Source: Saccoglossus kowalevskii (Eukaryota; Hemichordata; Enteropneusta; Harrimaniidae). From it: a DNA stretch of 39,721 nucleotides. The notes beneath the pieces are model-generated. The model had not been told where the DNA came from, ran no database searches, and saw only the letters and a list, made by a program, of their open reading frames with translations. The stretch spans positions 1 through 39,721 of the forward strand of contig NW_003132193.1 in assembly GCF_000003605.2 (NCBI RefSeq). The letters run 5' to 3'. Made by a program: the position numbers and the translations under genes. Shown here one piece after another: positions 1 to 10,819 of the stretch; the stretch's first letter is position 1; each line of letters begins with the position of its first letter.

Positions 1-11
1 CACACCGTATC

Positions 12-45
12 ATGAATAATAATACATCATGGATAAAACCGTATC
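12..45 (+). repeat. 34-bp punctuating unit, first copy
   Basis: This is the variant unit that marks HOR boundaries. It starts ATGAATAATAATACATC and ends GGATAAAACCGTATC, so GGATACACCG of the ordinary unit has become GGATAAAACCG with one extra base. Clear 34-bp copies start at 640, 2422, 2819, 3414, 3811, 4537, 4934, 5067, 5464, 6158, 6490, 7777, 10022, 11938, 12104, 15997, 20222, 20618, 24381, 24777, 25965, 26362, 27089, 28178, 29033, 29298, 30123, 31179, 31345, 31742, 32501, 32865, 33196, 33593 and 36531. A decayed copy lies at 10520, a 33-bp copy at 26693, and hybrids at 21575 (AGTAAAAATACATC head with AAAACCG tail) and 35343 (AATAATAAT head with an ordinary tail). Each 34-bp copy shifts the + reading frame by one. 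Confidence 0.92.
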
Positions 46-177
46 ATGAGTAAAAATACAGCATGGATACATCGTATCATGAGTAAAAATACAGCAACGA
101 TACACCGTATCACGAGTAACAATACAGCATGGATACACCGTATCATGAGTAAAAATACAGCATGGATACACCGTATC

Positions 178-276
178 ATAAGTAAAAATACAGCATGGAT
201 GCACCGTATCACGAGTGAAAATACAGCATGGATACACCGTATCATGAGCAAATATAAATCATGGATACACCGTATC
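178..276 (+). repeat. 99-bp three-unit cassette with AAATATAAATC, first of 14 copies
   Basis: Three linked units: ATAAGT with GGATGCACCG, ACGAGTGAAA, and ATGAGCAAATATAAATC. Further copies start at 1465, 1861, 2985, 3977, 5630, 6920, 16163, 21081, 23590 (100 bp, one extra A), 25141, 28472, 29464 and 30289. In nearly all copies the next units are MSK then one or two ACGAGTAAA units. It marks one family of HOR. TATAAA occurs in it, but nothing else promoter-like is present. Confidence 0.88.
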
Positions 277-1201
277 ATGAGTAAAAATACAGCATGGATA
301 CACCGTATCATGAGTAAAAATACAGCATGGATACACCGTATCATGAGTAAAAATACAGCATGGATACATCGTATCATGAGTAAAAATACAGCAACGATAC
401 ACCGTATCACGAGTAACAATACAGCATGGATACACCGTATCATGAGTAAAAATACAGCATGGATACACAGTATCACGAGTGAAAATACAGCATGGATACA
501 CCGTATCATGAGTAAAAATACAGCAACGATACACCGTATCACGAGTAACAATACAGCATGGATACACCGTATCATGAGTAAAAATACAGCATGGATACAC
601 CATATCACGAGTGAAAATACAGCATGGATACACCGTATCATGAATAATAATACATCATGGATAAAACTGTATCATGAGTAAAAATACAGCATGGATACAT
701 CGTATCATGAGTAAAAATACAGCAACGATACACCGTATCACGAGTAACAATACAGCATGGATACACCGTATCATGAGTAAAAATACAGCATGGATACACC
801 GTATCACGAGTGAAAATACAGCATGGATACACCGTATCATGAGTAAAAACACAGCAACGATACACCGTATCACGAGTAACAATACAGCATGGATACACCG
901 TATCATGAGTAAAAATACAGCATGGATACACCGTATCACGAGTAAAAATACAGCATGGATACACCGTATCACGAGTAAAAATACAGCATGGATACACCGT
1001 ATCACGAGTGAAAATACAGCATGGATACACCGTATCACGAGTAAAAATACAGCATGGATACACCGTATCATGAGTAAAAATACAGCATGGATACACCGTA
1101 TCATGAGTGAAAATACATCATGGATACACCGTATGACGAGCAAATATACATCATGGATACACCGTATCACGAGTGAAAATACAGCATGGATACACCGTAT
1201 C

Positions 1202-1233
1202 ATAAGTAAAATACAGCATGGATACACCGTATC
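1202..1233 (+). repeat. 32-bp unit with inherited one-A deletion, first of 9 linked copies
   Basis: An ATAAGT unit with an A4 instead of an A5 tract, always after a GTATGACGAGCAAATATACATC unit and an ACGAGTGAAA unit. The same 32-bp unit in the same context starts at 7250, 15668, 21477, 23954, 25471, 27651, 29860 and 30685. Sharing of both context and deletion says the loss happened once and was amplified. The copies at 15668 and 30685 also share ACAGAATGG. Confidence 0.88.
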
Positions 1234-2421
1234 ATGAGTAAAAATACAGCATGGATACACCGTATCATGAGTAAAAATACAGCATGGATACACCGTATCA
1301 TGAGTAAAAATACATCATGGATACACCGTATCATGAGTAAAAATACAGCATGGATACACCGTATCATGAGTAAAAATACAGCATGGATACACCGTATCAT
1401 GAGTAAAAATACAGCATGGATACACCGTATCATGAGTAAAAATACAGCATGGATACACCGTATCATAAGTAAAAATACAGCATGGATGCACCGTATCACG
1501 AGTGAAAATACAGCATGGATACACCGTATCATGAGCAAATATAAATCATGGATACACCGTATCATGAGTAAAAATACAGCATGGATACACCGTATCACGA
1601 GTAAAAATACAGCATGGATACACCATATCACGAGCAAAAATACAGCATGGATACACAGTATCACGAGTGAAAATACAGCATGGATACACCGTATCATGAG
1701 TAAAAATACAGCATGGATACACCGTATCATGAGTAAAAATACAGCATGGATACATCGTATCATGAGTAAAAATACAGCAACGATACACCGTATCACGAGT
1801 AACAATACAGCATGGATACACCGTATCATGAGTAAAAATACAGCATGGATACACCGTATCATAAGTAAAAATACAGCATGGATGCACCGTATCACGAGTG
1901 AAAATACAGCATGGATACACCGTATCATGAGCAAATATAAATCATGGATACACCGTATCATAAGTAAAAATACAGCATGGATACACCGTATCACGAGTAA
2001 AAATACAGCATGGATACACCATATCACGAGTAAAAATACAGCATGGATACACAGTATCACGAGTGAAAATACAGCATGGATACACCGTATCATGAGTAAA
2101 AATACAGCATGGATACACCGTATCATGAGTAAAAATACAGCATGGATACATCGTATCATGAGTAAAAATACAGCAACGATACACCGTATCACGAGTAACA
2201 ATACAGCATGGATACACCGTATCATGAGTAAAAATACAGCATGGATACACAGTATCACGAGTGAAAATACAGCATGGATACACCGTATCATGAGTAAAAA
2301 TACAGCAACGACACACCGTATCACGAGTAACAATACAGCATGGATACACCGTATCATGAGTAAAAATACAGCATGGATACACCATATCACGAGTGAAAAT
2401 ACAGCATGGATACACCGTATC

Positions 2422-2818
2422 ATGAATAATAATACATCATGGATAAAACTGTATCATGAGTAAAAATACAGCATGGATACATCGTATCATGAGTAAAAAT
2501 ACAGCAACGATACACCGTATCACGAGTAACAATACAGCATGGATACACCGTATCATGAGTAAAAATACAGCATGGATACACCGTATCACGAGTGAAAATA
2601 CAGCATGGATACACCGTATCATGAGTAAAAACACAGCAACGATACACCGTATAACGAGTAACAATACAGCATGGATACACCGTATCATGACTAAAAATAC
2701 AGCATGGATACACCGTATCACGAGTGGAAATACAGCATGGATACACCGTATCATGAGTAAAAATACAGCATGGATACACCATATCACGAGTGAAAATACA
2801 GCATGGATACACCGTATC
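2422..2818 (+). repeat. 397-bp 12-mer HOR, copy 1
   Basis: A 34-bp punctuating unit is followed by eleven 33-bp units in fixed order. By their + frame peptides these are: ACATCG-type MSK, ATI-type, SNN, MSK, TSEN, ATI with AAACACAGC, SNN, MTK (ATGACTAAA), SGN (AGTGGAAAT), MSK ending CACCATATC, and TSEN. In this copy unit 10 starts ACGAGTGGAAAT, where later copies have AGGAGTGG, and unit 7 ends GTATA instead of GTATC. Confidence 0.9.
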
Positions 2819-3413
2819 ATGAATAATAATACATCATGGATAAAACCGTATCATGAGTAAAAATACAGCATGGATACATCGTATCATGAGTAAAAATACA
2901 GCAACGATACACCGTATCACGAGTAACAATACAGCATGGATACACCGTATCATGAGTAAAAATACAGCATGGATACACCGTATCATAAGTAAAAATACAG
3001 CATGGATGCACCGTATCACGAGTGAAAATACAGCATGGATACACCGTATCATGAGCAAATATAAATCATGGATACACCGTATCATGAGTAAAAATACAGC
3101 ATGGATACACCGTATCACGAGTAAAAATACAGCATGGATACACCATATCACGAGTAAAAATACAGCATGGATACACAGTATCACGAGTGAAAATACAGCA
3201 TGGATACACCGTATCATGAGTAAAAATACAGCATGGATACACCGTATCATGAGTAAAAATACAGCATGGATACATCGTATCATGAGTAAAAATACAGCAA
3301 CGATACACCGTATCACGAGTAACAATACAGCATGGATACACCGTATCATGAGTAAAAATACAGCATGGATACACAGTATCACGAGTGAAAATACAGCATG
3401 GATACACCGTATC

Positions 3414-3810
3414 ATGAATAATAATACATCATGGATAAAACTGTATCATGAGTAAAAATACAGCATGGATACATCGTATCATGAGTAAAAATACAGCAAC
3501 GATACACCGTATCACGAGTAACAATACAGCATGGATACACCGTATCATGAGTAAAAATACAGCATGGATACACCGTATCACGAGTGAAAATACAGCATGG
3601 ATACACCGTATCATGAGTAAAAACACAGCAACGATACACCGTATCACGAGTAACAATACAGCATGGATACACCGTATCATGACTAAAAATACAGCATGGA
3701 TACACCGTATCAGGAGTGGAAATACAGCATGGATACACCGTATCATGAGTAAAAATACAGCATGGATACACCATATCACGAGTGAAAATACAGCATGGAT
3801 ACACCGTATC
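3414..3810 (+). repeat. 397-bp 12-mer HOR, copy 2
   Basis: Same unit order as the copy at 2422, with ATGACTAAA in unit 9 and AGGAGTGGAAAT in unit 10. It is flanked on both sides by 34-bp units. The ATGACT variant is shared with the copies at 2422, 4537 and 5067 and with the shortened block at 29033, but not with most copies past 20 kb, so these form a sub-lineage. Confidence 0.9.
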
Positions 3811-4536
3811 ATGAATAATAATACATCATGGATAAAACTGTATCATGAGTAAAAATACAGCATGGATACATCGTATCATGAGTAAAAATACAGCAACGAT
3901 ACACCGTATCACGAGTAACAATACAGCATGGATACACCGTATCATGAGTAAAAATACAGCATGGATACACCGTATCATAAGTAAAAATACAGCATGGATG
4001 CACCGTATCACGAGTGAAAATACAGCATGGATACACTGTATCATGAGCAAATATAAATCATGGATACACCGTATCATGAGTAAAAATACAGCATGGATAC
4101 ACCGTATCACGAGTAAAAATACAGCATAGATACACCGTATCACGAGTAAAAATACAGCATGGATACACAGTATCACGAGTGAAAATACAGCATGGATACA
4201 CCGTATCATGAGTAAAATACAGCATGGATACACCGTATCATGAGTAAAAATACAGCATGGATACACCGTATCATGAGTGAAAATACATCATGGATACACC
4301 GTATGACGAGCAAATATACATCATGGATACACCGTATCATGAGTAAAAATACAGCATGGATACACAGTATCACGAGTGAAAATACAGCATGGATACACCG
4401 TATCATGAGTAAAAATACAGCAACGATACACCGTATCACGAGTAACAATACAGCATGGATACACCGTATCATGAGTAAAAATACAGCATGGATACACCAT
4501 ATCACGAGTGAAAATACAGCATGGATACACCGTATC

Positions 4537-4933
4537 ATGAATAATAATACATCATGGATAAAACTGTATCATGAGTAAAAATACAGCATGGATACATCGT
4601 ATCATGAGTAAAAATACAGCAACGATACACCGTATCACGAGTAACAATACAGCATGGATACACCGTATCATGAGTAAAAATACAGCATGGATACACCGTA
4701 TCACGAGTGAAAATACAGCATGGATACACCGTATCATGAGTAAAAACACAGCAACGATACACCGTATCACGAGTAACAATACAGCATGGATACACCGTAT
4801 CATGACTAAAAATACAGCATGGATACACCGTATCAGGAGTGGAAATACAGCATGGATACACCGTATCATGAGTAAAAATACAGCATGGAGATACCATATC
4901 ACGAGTGAAAATACAGCATGGATACACCGTATC
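4537..4933 (+). repeat. 397-bp 12-mer HOR, copy 3
   Basis: Same order as the copy at 3414, with a private local rearrangement in unit 11 (about 4888-4894), where GGATACACCA reads GGAGATACCA with no length change. It is followed at once by a 133-bp (four-unit) truncated HOR at 4934-5066. Confidence 0.9.
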
Positions 4934-5066
4934 ATGAATAATAATACATCATGGATAAAACCGTATCATGAGTAAAAATACAGCATGGATACATCGTATC
5001 ATGAGTAAAAATACAGCAACGATATACCGTATCACGAGTAACAATACAGCATGGATACACCGTATC
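4934..5066 (+). repeat. 133-bp truncated HOR (4 units)
   Basis: A 34-bp unit is followed by only three ordinary units (ACATCG type, AACG type with GATATACCG, and AACAAT type) before the next 34-bp unit at 5067. This is what unequal exchange between two HORs would leave: the first third of a 12-mer joined to the start of the next. Confidence 0.85.
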
Positions 5067-5463
5067 ATGAATAATAATACATCATGGATAAAACTGTATC
5101 ATGAGTAAAAATACAGCATGGATACATCGTATCATGAGTAAAAATACAGCAACGATACACCGTATCAAGAGTAACAATACAGCATGGATACACCGTATCA
5201 TGAGTAAAAATACAGCATGGATACACCGTATCACGAGTGAAAATACAGCATGGATACACCGTATCATGAGTAAAAACACAGCAACGATACACCGTATCAC
5301 GAGTAACAATACAGCATGGATACACCGTATCATGACTAAAAATACAGCATGGATACACCGTATCAGGAGTGGAAATACAGCATGGATACACCGTATCATG
5401 AGTAAAAATACAGCATGGATACACCATATCACGAGTGAAAATACAGCATGGATACACCGTATC
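5067..5463 (+). repeat. 397-bp 12-mer HOR, copy 4
   Basis: Full 12-mer like copies 2 and 3. A private change turns CGTATCACGAG into CGTATCAAGAG at the start of unit 4 (about 5167). Confidence 0.9.
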
Positions 5464-6157
5464 ATGAATAATAATACATCATGGATAAAACCGTATCATG
5501 AGTAAAAATACAGCATGGATACATCGTATCATGAGTAAAAATACAGCAACGATACACCGTATCACGAGTAACAATACAGCATGGATACACCGTATCATGA
5601 GTAAAAATACAGCATGGATACACCGTATCATAAGTAAAAATACAGCATGGATGCACCGTATCACGAGTGAAAATACAGCATGGATACACCGTATCATGAG
5701 CAAATATAAATCATGGATACACCGTATCATGAGTAAAAATACAGCATGGATACACCGTATCACGAGTAAAAATACAGCATGGATACACCATATCACGAGT
5801 AAAAATACAGCATGGATACACAGTATCACGAGTGAAAATACAGCATGGATACACCGTATCATGAGTAAAAATACAGCATGGATACATCGTATCATGAGTA
5901 AAAATACAGCAACGATACACCGTATCACGAGTAACAATACAGCATGGATACACCGTATCATGAGTAAAAATACAGCATGGATACACAGTATCACGAGTGA
6001 AAATACAGCATGGATACACCGTATCATGAGTAAAAATACAGCAACGATACACCGTATCACGAGTGGAAATACAGCATGGATACACCGTATCATGAGTAAA
6101 AATACAGCATGGATACACCATATCACGAGTGAAAATACAGCATGGATACACCGTATC

Positions 6158-6489
6158 ATGAATAATAATACATCATGGATAAAACCGTATCATGAGTAAA
6201 AATACAGCATGGATACATCGTATCATGAGTAAAAATACAGCAACGATACAACGTATCACGAGTAACAATACAGCATGGATACACCGTATCATGAGTAAAA
6301 ATACAGCATGGATACACAGTATCACGAGTGAAAATACAGCATGGATACACCGTATCATGAGTAAAAAATACAGCAACGATACACCGTATCACGAGTAACA
6401 ATACAGCATGGATACACCGTATCATGAGTAAAAATACAGCATGGATACACCATATCACGAGTGAAAATACAGCATGGATACACCGTATT
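6158..6489 (+). repeat. 332-bp 10-mer HOR with one-base insertion
   Basis: A sister of the 12-mer that lacks the MTK/MSK and SGN units. Order: 34-bp unit, ACATCG, AACG with ACAACGTATC, SNN, MSK ending CACAGTATC, TSEN, AACG, SNN, MSK ending CACCATATC, TSEN. A six-A tract at about 6363 makes it 332 rather than 331 bp. The ACAACG variant is shared with the 10-mer at 26362 and with the segment at 27089. Confidence 0.85.
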
Positions 6490-7776
6490 ATGAATAATAA
6501 TACATCATGGATAAAACTGTATCATGAGTAAAAATACAGCATGGATACATCGTATCATGAGCAAAAATACAGCAACGATACACCGTATCACGAGTAACAA
6601 TACAGCATGGATACACCGTATCATGAGTAAAAATACAGCATGGATACACCGTATAACGAGTGAAAATACAGCATGGATACACCGTATCATGAGTAAAAAC
6701 ACAGCAACGATACACCGTATCACGAGTAACAATACAGCATGAATACACCGTATCATGACTAAAAATACAGGATGGATACACCGTATCAGGAGTGGAAATA
6801 CAGCATGGATACACCGTATCATGAGTAAAAATACAGCATGGATACACCGTATCATAAGTAAAAATACAGCATGGATACACCGTATCATGAGTAAAAATAC
6901 AGCATGGATACACCGTATCATAAGAAAAAATACAGCATGGATGCACCGTATCACGAGTGAAAATACAGCATGGATACACCGTATCATGAGCAAATATAAA
7001 TCATGGATACACCGTATCATGAGTAAAAATACAGCATGGATACACCGTATCACGAGTAAAAATACAGCATGGATACACCGTATCACGAGTAAAAATACAG
7101 CATGGATACACCGTATCATGAGTAAAAATACGGCATGGATACACCGTATCATGAGTGAAAATACATCATGGATACACCGTATGACGAGCAAATATACATC
7201 ATGGATACACCGTATCACGAGTGAAAATACAGCATGGATACACCGTATCATAAGTAAAATACAGCATGGATACACCGTATCATGAGTAAAAATACAGCAT
7301 GTATACACCGTATCATGAGTAAAAATACAGCATGGATACACCGTATCATGAGTAAAAATACATCATGGATACACCGTATCATGAGTAAAAATACAGCATG
7401 GATACACCGTATCATGAGTAAAAATACAGCATGGATACACCGTATCATGAGTAAAAATACAGCATGGATACACCGTATCATGAGTAAAAATACAGCATGG
7501 ATACACCGTATCATGAGTAATAATACAGCATGGATACACCGTAACATGAGTAAAAATACAGTATGGATGCACCGTATCATGAGTAAAAATACAGCAACGA
7601 TACACTGTATCACGAGTAACAATATAGCATGGATACACCGTATCATGAGTAAAAATACAGCATGGATACACCGTATCAGGAGTGGAAATACAGCATGGAT
7701 ACACCGTATCATGAGTAAAAATACAGCATGGATACACCATATCACGAATGAAAATACAGCATGGATACACCGTATC

Positions 7777-10021
7777 ATGAATAATAATACATCATGGATA
7801 AAACTGTATCATGAGTAAAAATACAGCATGGATACATCGTATCATGAGTAAAAATACAGCAACGATACACCGTATCACGAGTAACAATACAGCATGGATA
7901 CACCGTATCATGAGTAAAAATACAGCATGGATACACCGTATCACGAGTGAAAATACAGCATGGATACACCGTATCATGAGTAAAAATACAGCATGGATAC
8001 ACCGTATCACGAGTAACAATACAGCATGGATACACCGTATCATGAGTAAAAATACAGCATGAATACACCGTATCACAAGTCAAAATACAGTATGGATACA
8101 CCGTATCATGAGTAAAAATACAGCAACGATACACCATATCACGAGTAACAATACAGCATGGATACACCGTATCATGAGTAAAAATACAGCATGGATACAC
8201 CGTATCACGTGTGAAAATACAGCATGGATACACCGTATCATGAGTAAAAACACAGCAACGATACACCGTATCACGAGTAACAATACAGCATGGATACACC
8301 GTATCATGAGTAAAAATACAGCAAAGATACACCGTATTACGTGTAAATATACAGCATGGATACACCGTATCATAAGTAAAAATACAGCATGGATACACCG
8401 TATCATAAGTAAAAATACAGCATGGATACACCGTATCATGAGTAAAAATACAGCATGGATACACCGTATCATGAGTAAAAATACAGCATGGATACACCGT
8501 ATCATGAGTAAAAATACAGCATGGATACACCGTATCATGAGTAAAAATACAGCATGGATACACCGTATCATGAGTAAAAATACAGCATGGATACACCGTA
8601 TCATAAGTAAAAATACAGCATAGATACACCGTATCATAAGTAAAAATACAGCATGGATACACCGTATCATAAGTAAAAATACAGCATGGATACACCGTAT
8701 CATGAGTAAAAATACAGCATGGACGCACCGTATCACAAGTGAAAATACAGCATGGATACACCGTATCATGAGCAAAAATACATCATGGATACACCGTATG
8801 ATGAGCAAATATACATCATGGATACACCGTATCATAAGTAAAAATACAGCATGGATACACCGTATGATGAGCAAATATACATCATGGAAACACCGTATCA
8901 TAAGTAAAAATACAGCATGGATACACCGTATCATAAGTAAAAATACAGCATGGATACACCGTATCATGAGTAAAAATACAGCATGGATACACCGTATCAT
9001 GAGTAAAAATACAGCATGGATGCACCGTATCATAAGTAAAAATACAGCATGGATACACCATATCATGAGTAAAAATACAGCATGGATACACCGTATCATA
9101 AGTAAAAATACAGCATGGATACACCGTATCATGAGTAAAAATACAGCATAGATACACCGTATCATAAGTAAAAATACAGCATGGATACACCGTATCATGA
9201 GTAAAAATACAGCATGGATACACCGTATCATGAGTAAAAATACAGCATGGATACACCGTATCATGAGTAAAAATACAGCATGGATACACCGTATCATGAG
9301 TAAAAATACAGCATGGATACACCGTATCATGAGTAAAAATACAGCATGGATACACCGTATCATAAGTAAAAATACAGCATAGATACACCGTATCATAAGT
9401 AAAAATACAGCATGGATACACCGTATCATAAGTAAAAATACAACATGGATACACCGTATCATGAGTAAAAATACAGCATGGACGCACCGTATCACAAGTG
9501 AAAATACAGCATGGATACACCGTATCATGAGCAAAAATACATCATGGATACACCGTATGATGAGCAAATATACATCATGGATACACCGTATCATAAGTAA
9601 AAATACAGCATGGATACACCGTATGATGAGCAAATATACATCATGGATACACCGTATCATAAGTAAAAATACAGCATGGATACACCGTATCATAAGTAAA
9701 AATACAGCATGGATACACCGTATCATGAGTAAAAATACAGCATGGATACACCGTATCATGAGTAAAAATACAGCATGGATGCACCGTATCATAAGTAAAA
9801 ATACAGCATGGATACACCATATCATGAGTAAAAATACAGCATGGATACACCGTATCATAAGTAACAATATAGCATGGATACACCGTATCATGAGTAAAAA
9901 TACAGCATGGATACACCGTATCAGGAGTGGAAATACAGCATGGATACACAGTATCATGAGTAAAAATACAGCATGGATACACCATATCACGAGTGAAAAT
10001 ACAGCATGGATACACCGTATC
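7777..10021 (+). repeat. HOR domain B1, ATAAGT-rich, with 759-bp tandem duplication
   Basis: Apart from the unit at 7777 that opens it, no 34-bp unit lies here. ATAAGT units and ATGATGAGCAAATATACATC units are frequent. A marker pair, GGACGCACCG followed by ACAAGTGAAA, occurs at 8721 and 9480, exactly 759 bp (23 units) apart, and the surrounding 450 bp match. Versions of the same segment lie at 19199, 22269 and 23128. GCATAGATAC units at about 8620, 9148 and 9379 place a TAG in the + frame. Confidence 0.88.
8702..9151 (+). repeat. Domain B segment (about 450 bp), reference copy
   Basis: It begins with the GGACGCACCG unit and ends at GCATAGATAC. Inside are two ATGATGAGCAAATATACATC units, a GGATGCACCG unit and a CACCATATC unit. 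A private change gives CATGGAAACACCG at about 8885. The copy at 19199-19648 has the same length and order (offset 10497). Confidence 0.85.
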
Positions 10022-10385
10022 ATGAATAATAATACATCATGGATAAAACTGTATCATGAGTAAAAATACAGCATGGATACATCGTATCATGAGTAAAAAT
10101 ACAGCAACGATACACCGTATCACGAGTAACAATACAGCATGGATACACCGTATCATGAGTAAAAATACAGCATGGATACACCGTATCACGAGTGAAAATA
10201 CAGCATGGATACACCGTATCATGAGTAAAAACACAGCAACGATACACCGTATCACGAGTAACAATACAGCATGGATACACCGTATCATGAGTAAAAATAC
10301 AGCATGGATACACCGTATCAGGAGTGGAAATACAGCATGGATACACCGTATCATGAGTAAAAATACAGCATGGATACACTGTATC
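10022..10385 (+). repeat. Partial 12-mer HOR (11 units) running into degenerate sequence
   Basis: It starts with a 34-bp unit and follows the 12-mer order through the SGN unit (AGGAGTGGAAAT at about 10320). The next unit ends CACTGTATC instead of CACCATATC, and the expected TSEN unit is replaced by the divergent patch at 10386. Confidence 0.85.
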
Positions 10386-10553
10386 ATGAGTAAAAATGCA
10401 GCATGGATACCCCGTATCATGAGCTAAATATACATCATGGATACACCGTATGACGGAGTGAAAATACAGCACGGATCCGCCATTTCACGAGTGAAAATAC
10501 AGCAGGGATACACCGTATCATAGATAATAATACATCATTGATAAATCCGTATC
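10386..10553 (+). repeat. Degenerate patch of five decayed units
   Basis: Five units (10386, 10419, 10453, 10487, 10520) carry many private changes: AAATGCAGC, GGATACCCCG, an extra T in GAGCTAAATA, an extra G in GACGGAGTG, GCACGGATCCGCCATTTC, GCAGGGATAC, and a decayed 34-bp unit with ATAGATAATAAT and CATTGATAAATCCG. It is the most divergent stretch seen in the window and holds the only TTT on the + strand that I noticed. It separates a 12-mer on the left from the homogeneous block on the right. Confidence 0.85.
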
Positions 10554-10783
10554 ATGAGTAAAAATACAGCATGGATACACCGTATCATGAGTAAAAATAC
10601 AGCATGGATACACCGTATCATGAGTAAAAATACAGCATGGATACACCGGATCATGAGTAAAAATAGAGCATGGATACACCGTATCATGAGTAAAAATACA
10701 GCATGGATACACCGTATCATGAGTAAAATACAGCATGGATACACCGTATCATGAGTTAAAATACAGCATGGATACACCGTATC

Positions 10784-10816
10784 ATGAGTAAAAATACAGC
10801 ATGGATACACCGTATC
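10784..10816 (+). repeat. Representative consensus 33-bp unit
   Basis: One exact consensus unit inside the most homogeneous block, given as a reference. Read in frame it would be the 11 residues MSKNTAWIHRI. On the opposite strand, two frames are also free of stops, while the other three frames each hit a stop once per unit (TGA at unit positions 2-4 and TAA at 6-8 on the + strand, and one TGA on the - strand). It has 14 A, 7 T, 6 G and 6 C. It holds two CpG-derived hot spots: the CG of CACCG at positions 28-29, and the ATG at 1-3, which is ACG in many sister units. Confidence 0.95.
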
Positions 10817-10819
10817 ATG
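10800..10819 (+). other. Imperfect dyad (hairpin-capable) present in each consensus unit
   Basis: The 20 bases CATGGATACACCGTATCATG run from unit position 17 to position 3 of the next unit. GATAC pairs with GTATC around a 3-base ACC loop, and CAT pairs with ATG outside it, leaving one unpaired G: an 8-bp stem with a single bulge. This example is in the homogeneous block, and the same arrangement recurs in every consensus pair of units. In units starting ACG or ATA the outer ATG arm is broken, while the inner 5-bp stem survives most substitutions. Whether it folds or binds a protein is inference. Confidence 0.6.

Larger units (their letters stand above)
1..7776 (+). repeat. HOR domain A1, dense in 34-bp punctuating units
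   Basis: This region holds twelve 34-bp units, starting at 12, 640, 2422, 2819, 3414, 3811, 4537, 4934, 5067, 5464, 6158 and 6490. The segments they delimit are 133 to 1782 bp long, and the 397-bp length recurs four times. Between them sit paired AACG-type and AGTAACAAT-type units, the AAATATAAATC trimer, and units ending CACCATATC or CACAGTATC in fixed order. The block from about 1730 to 2360 is repeated near 16030-16660 and shares the private GCAACGACAC variant at 2305 and 16607 (offset 14302). No unique sequence was found. Confidence 0.9.

Noticed and set aside
244-276. TATA-box-like AAATATAAATC in 14 places as possible promoters
   Set aside because: It is a one-base variant of the AAATATACATC unit, has no gene downstream, and its spacing follows HOR amplification. 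Nothing else promoter-like is linked to it.
1234-2463. A 409-codon + strand frame of MSKNTAWIHRI repeats that could be a repeat surface protein
   Set aside because: It starts at an internal unit after a one-base deletion and ends at the next 34-bp unit. Neighbouring HORs shift frame repeatedly, and common variants (ATG to ACG, AAA to GAA, TGG to ACG, GCA to TCA) are non-synonymous. There is no signal peptide, unique domain, intron or upstream signal.
10800-10819. The dyad as a rho-independent terminator or an IS inverted repeat
   Set aside because: The stem is short and AT-rich with no T-run after it, and it recurs throughout without any enclosed gene or transposase.
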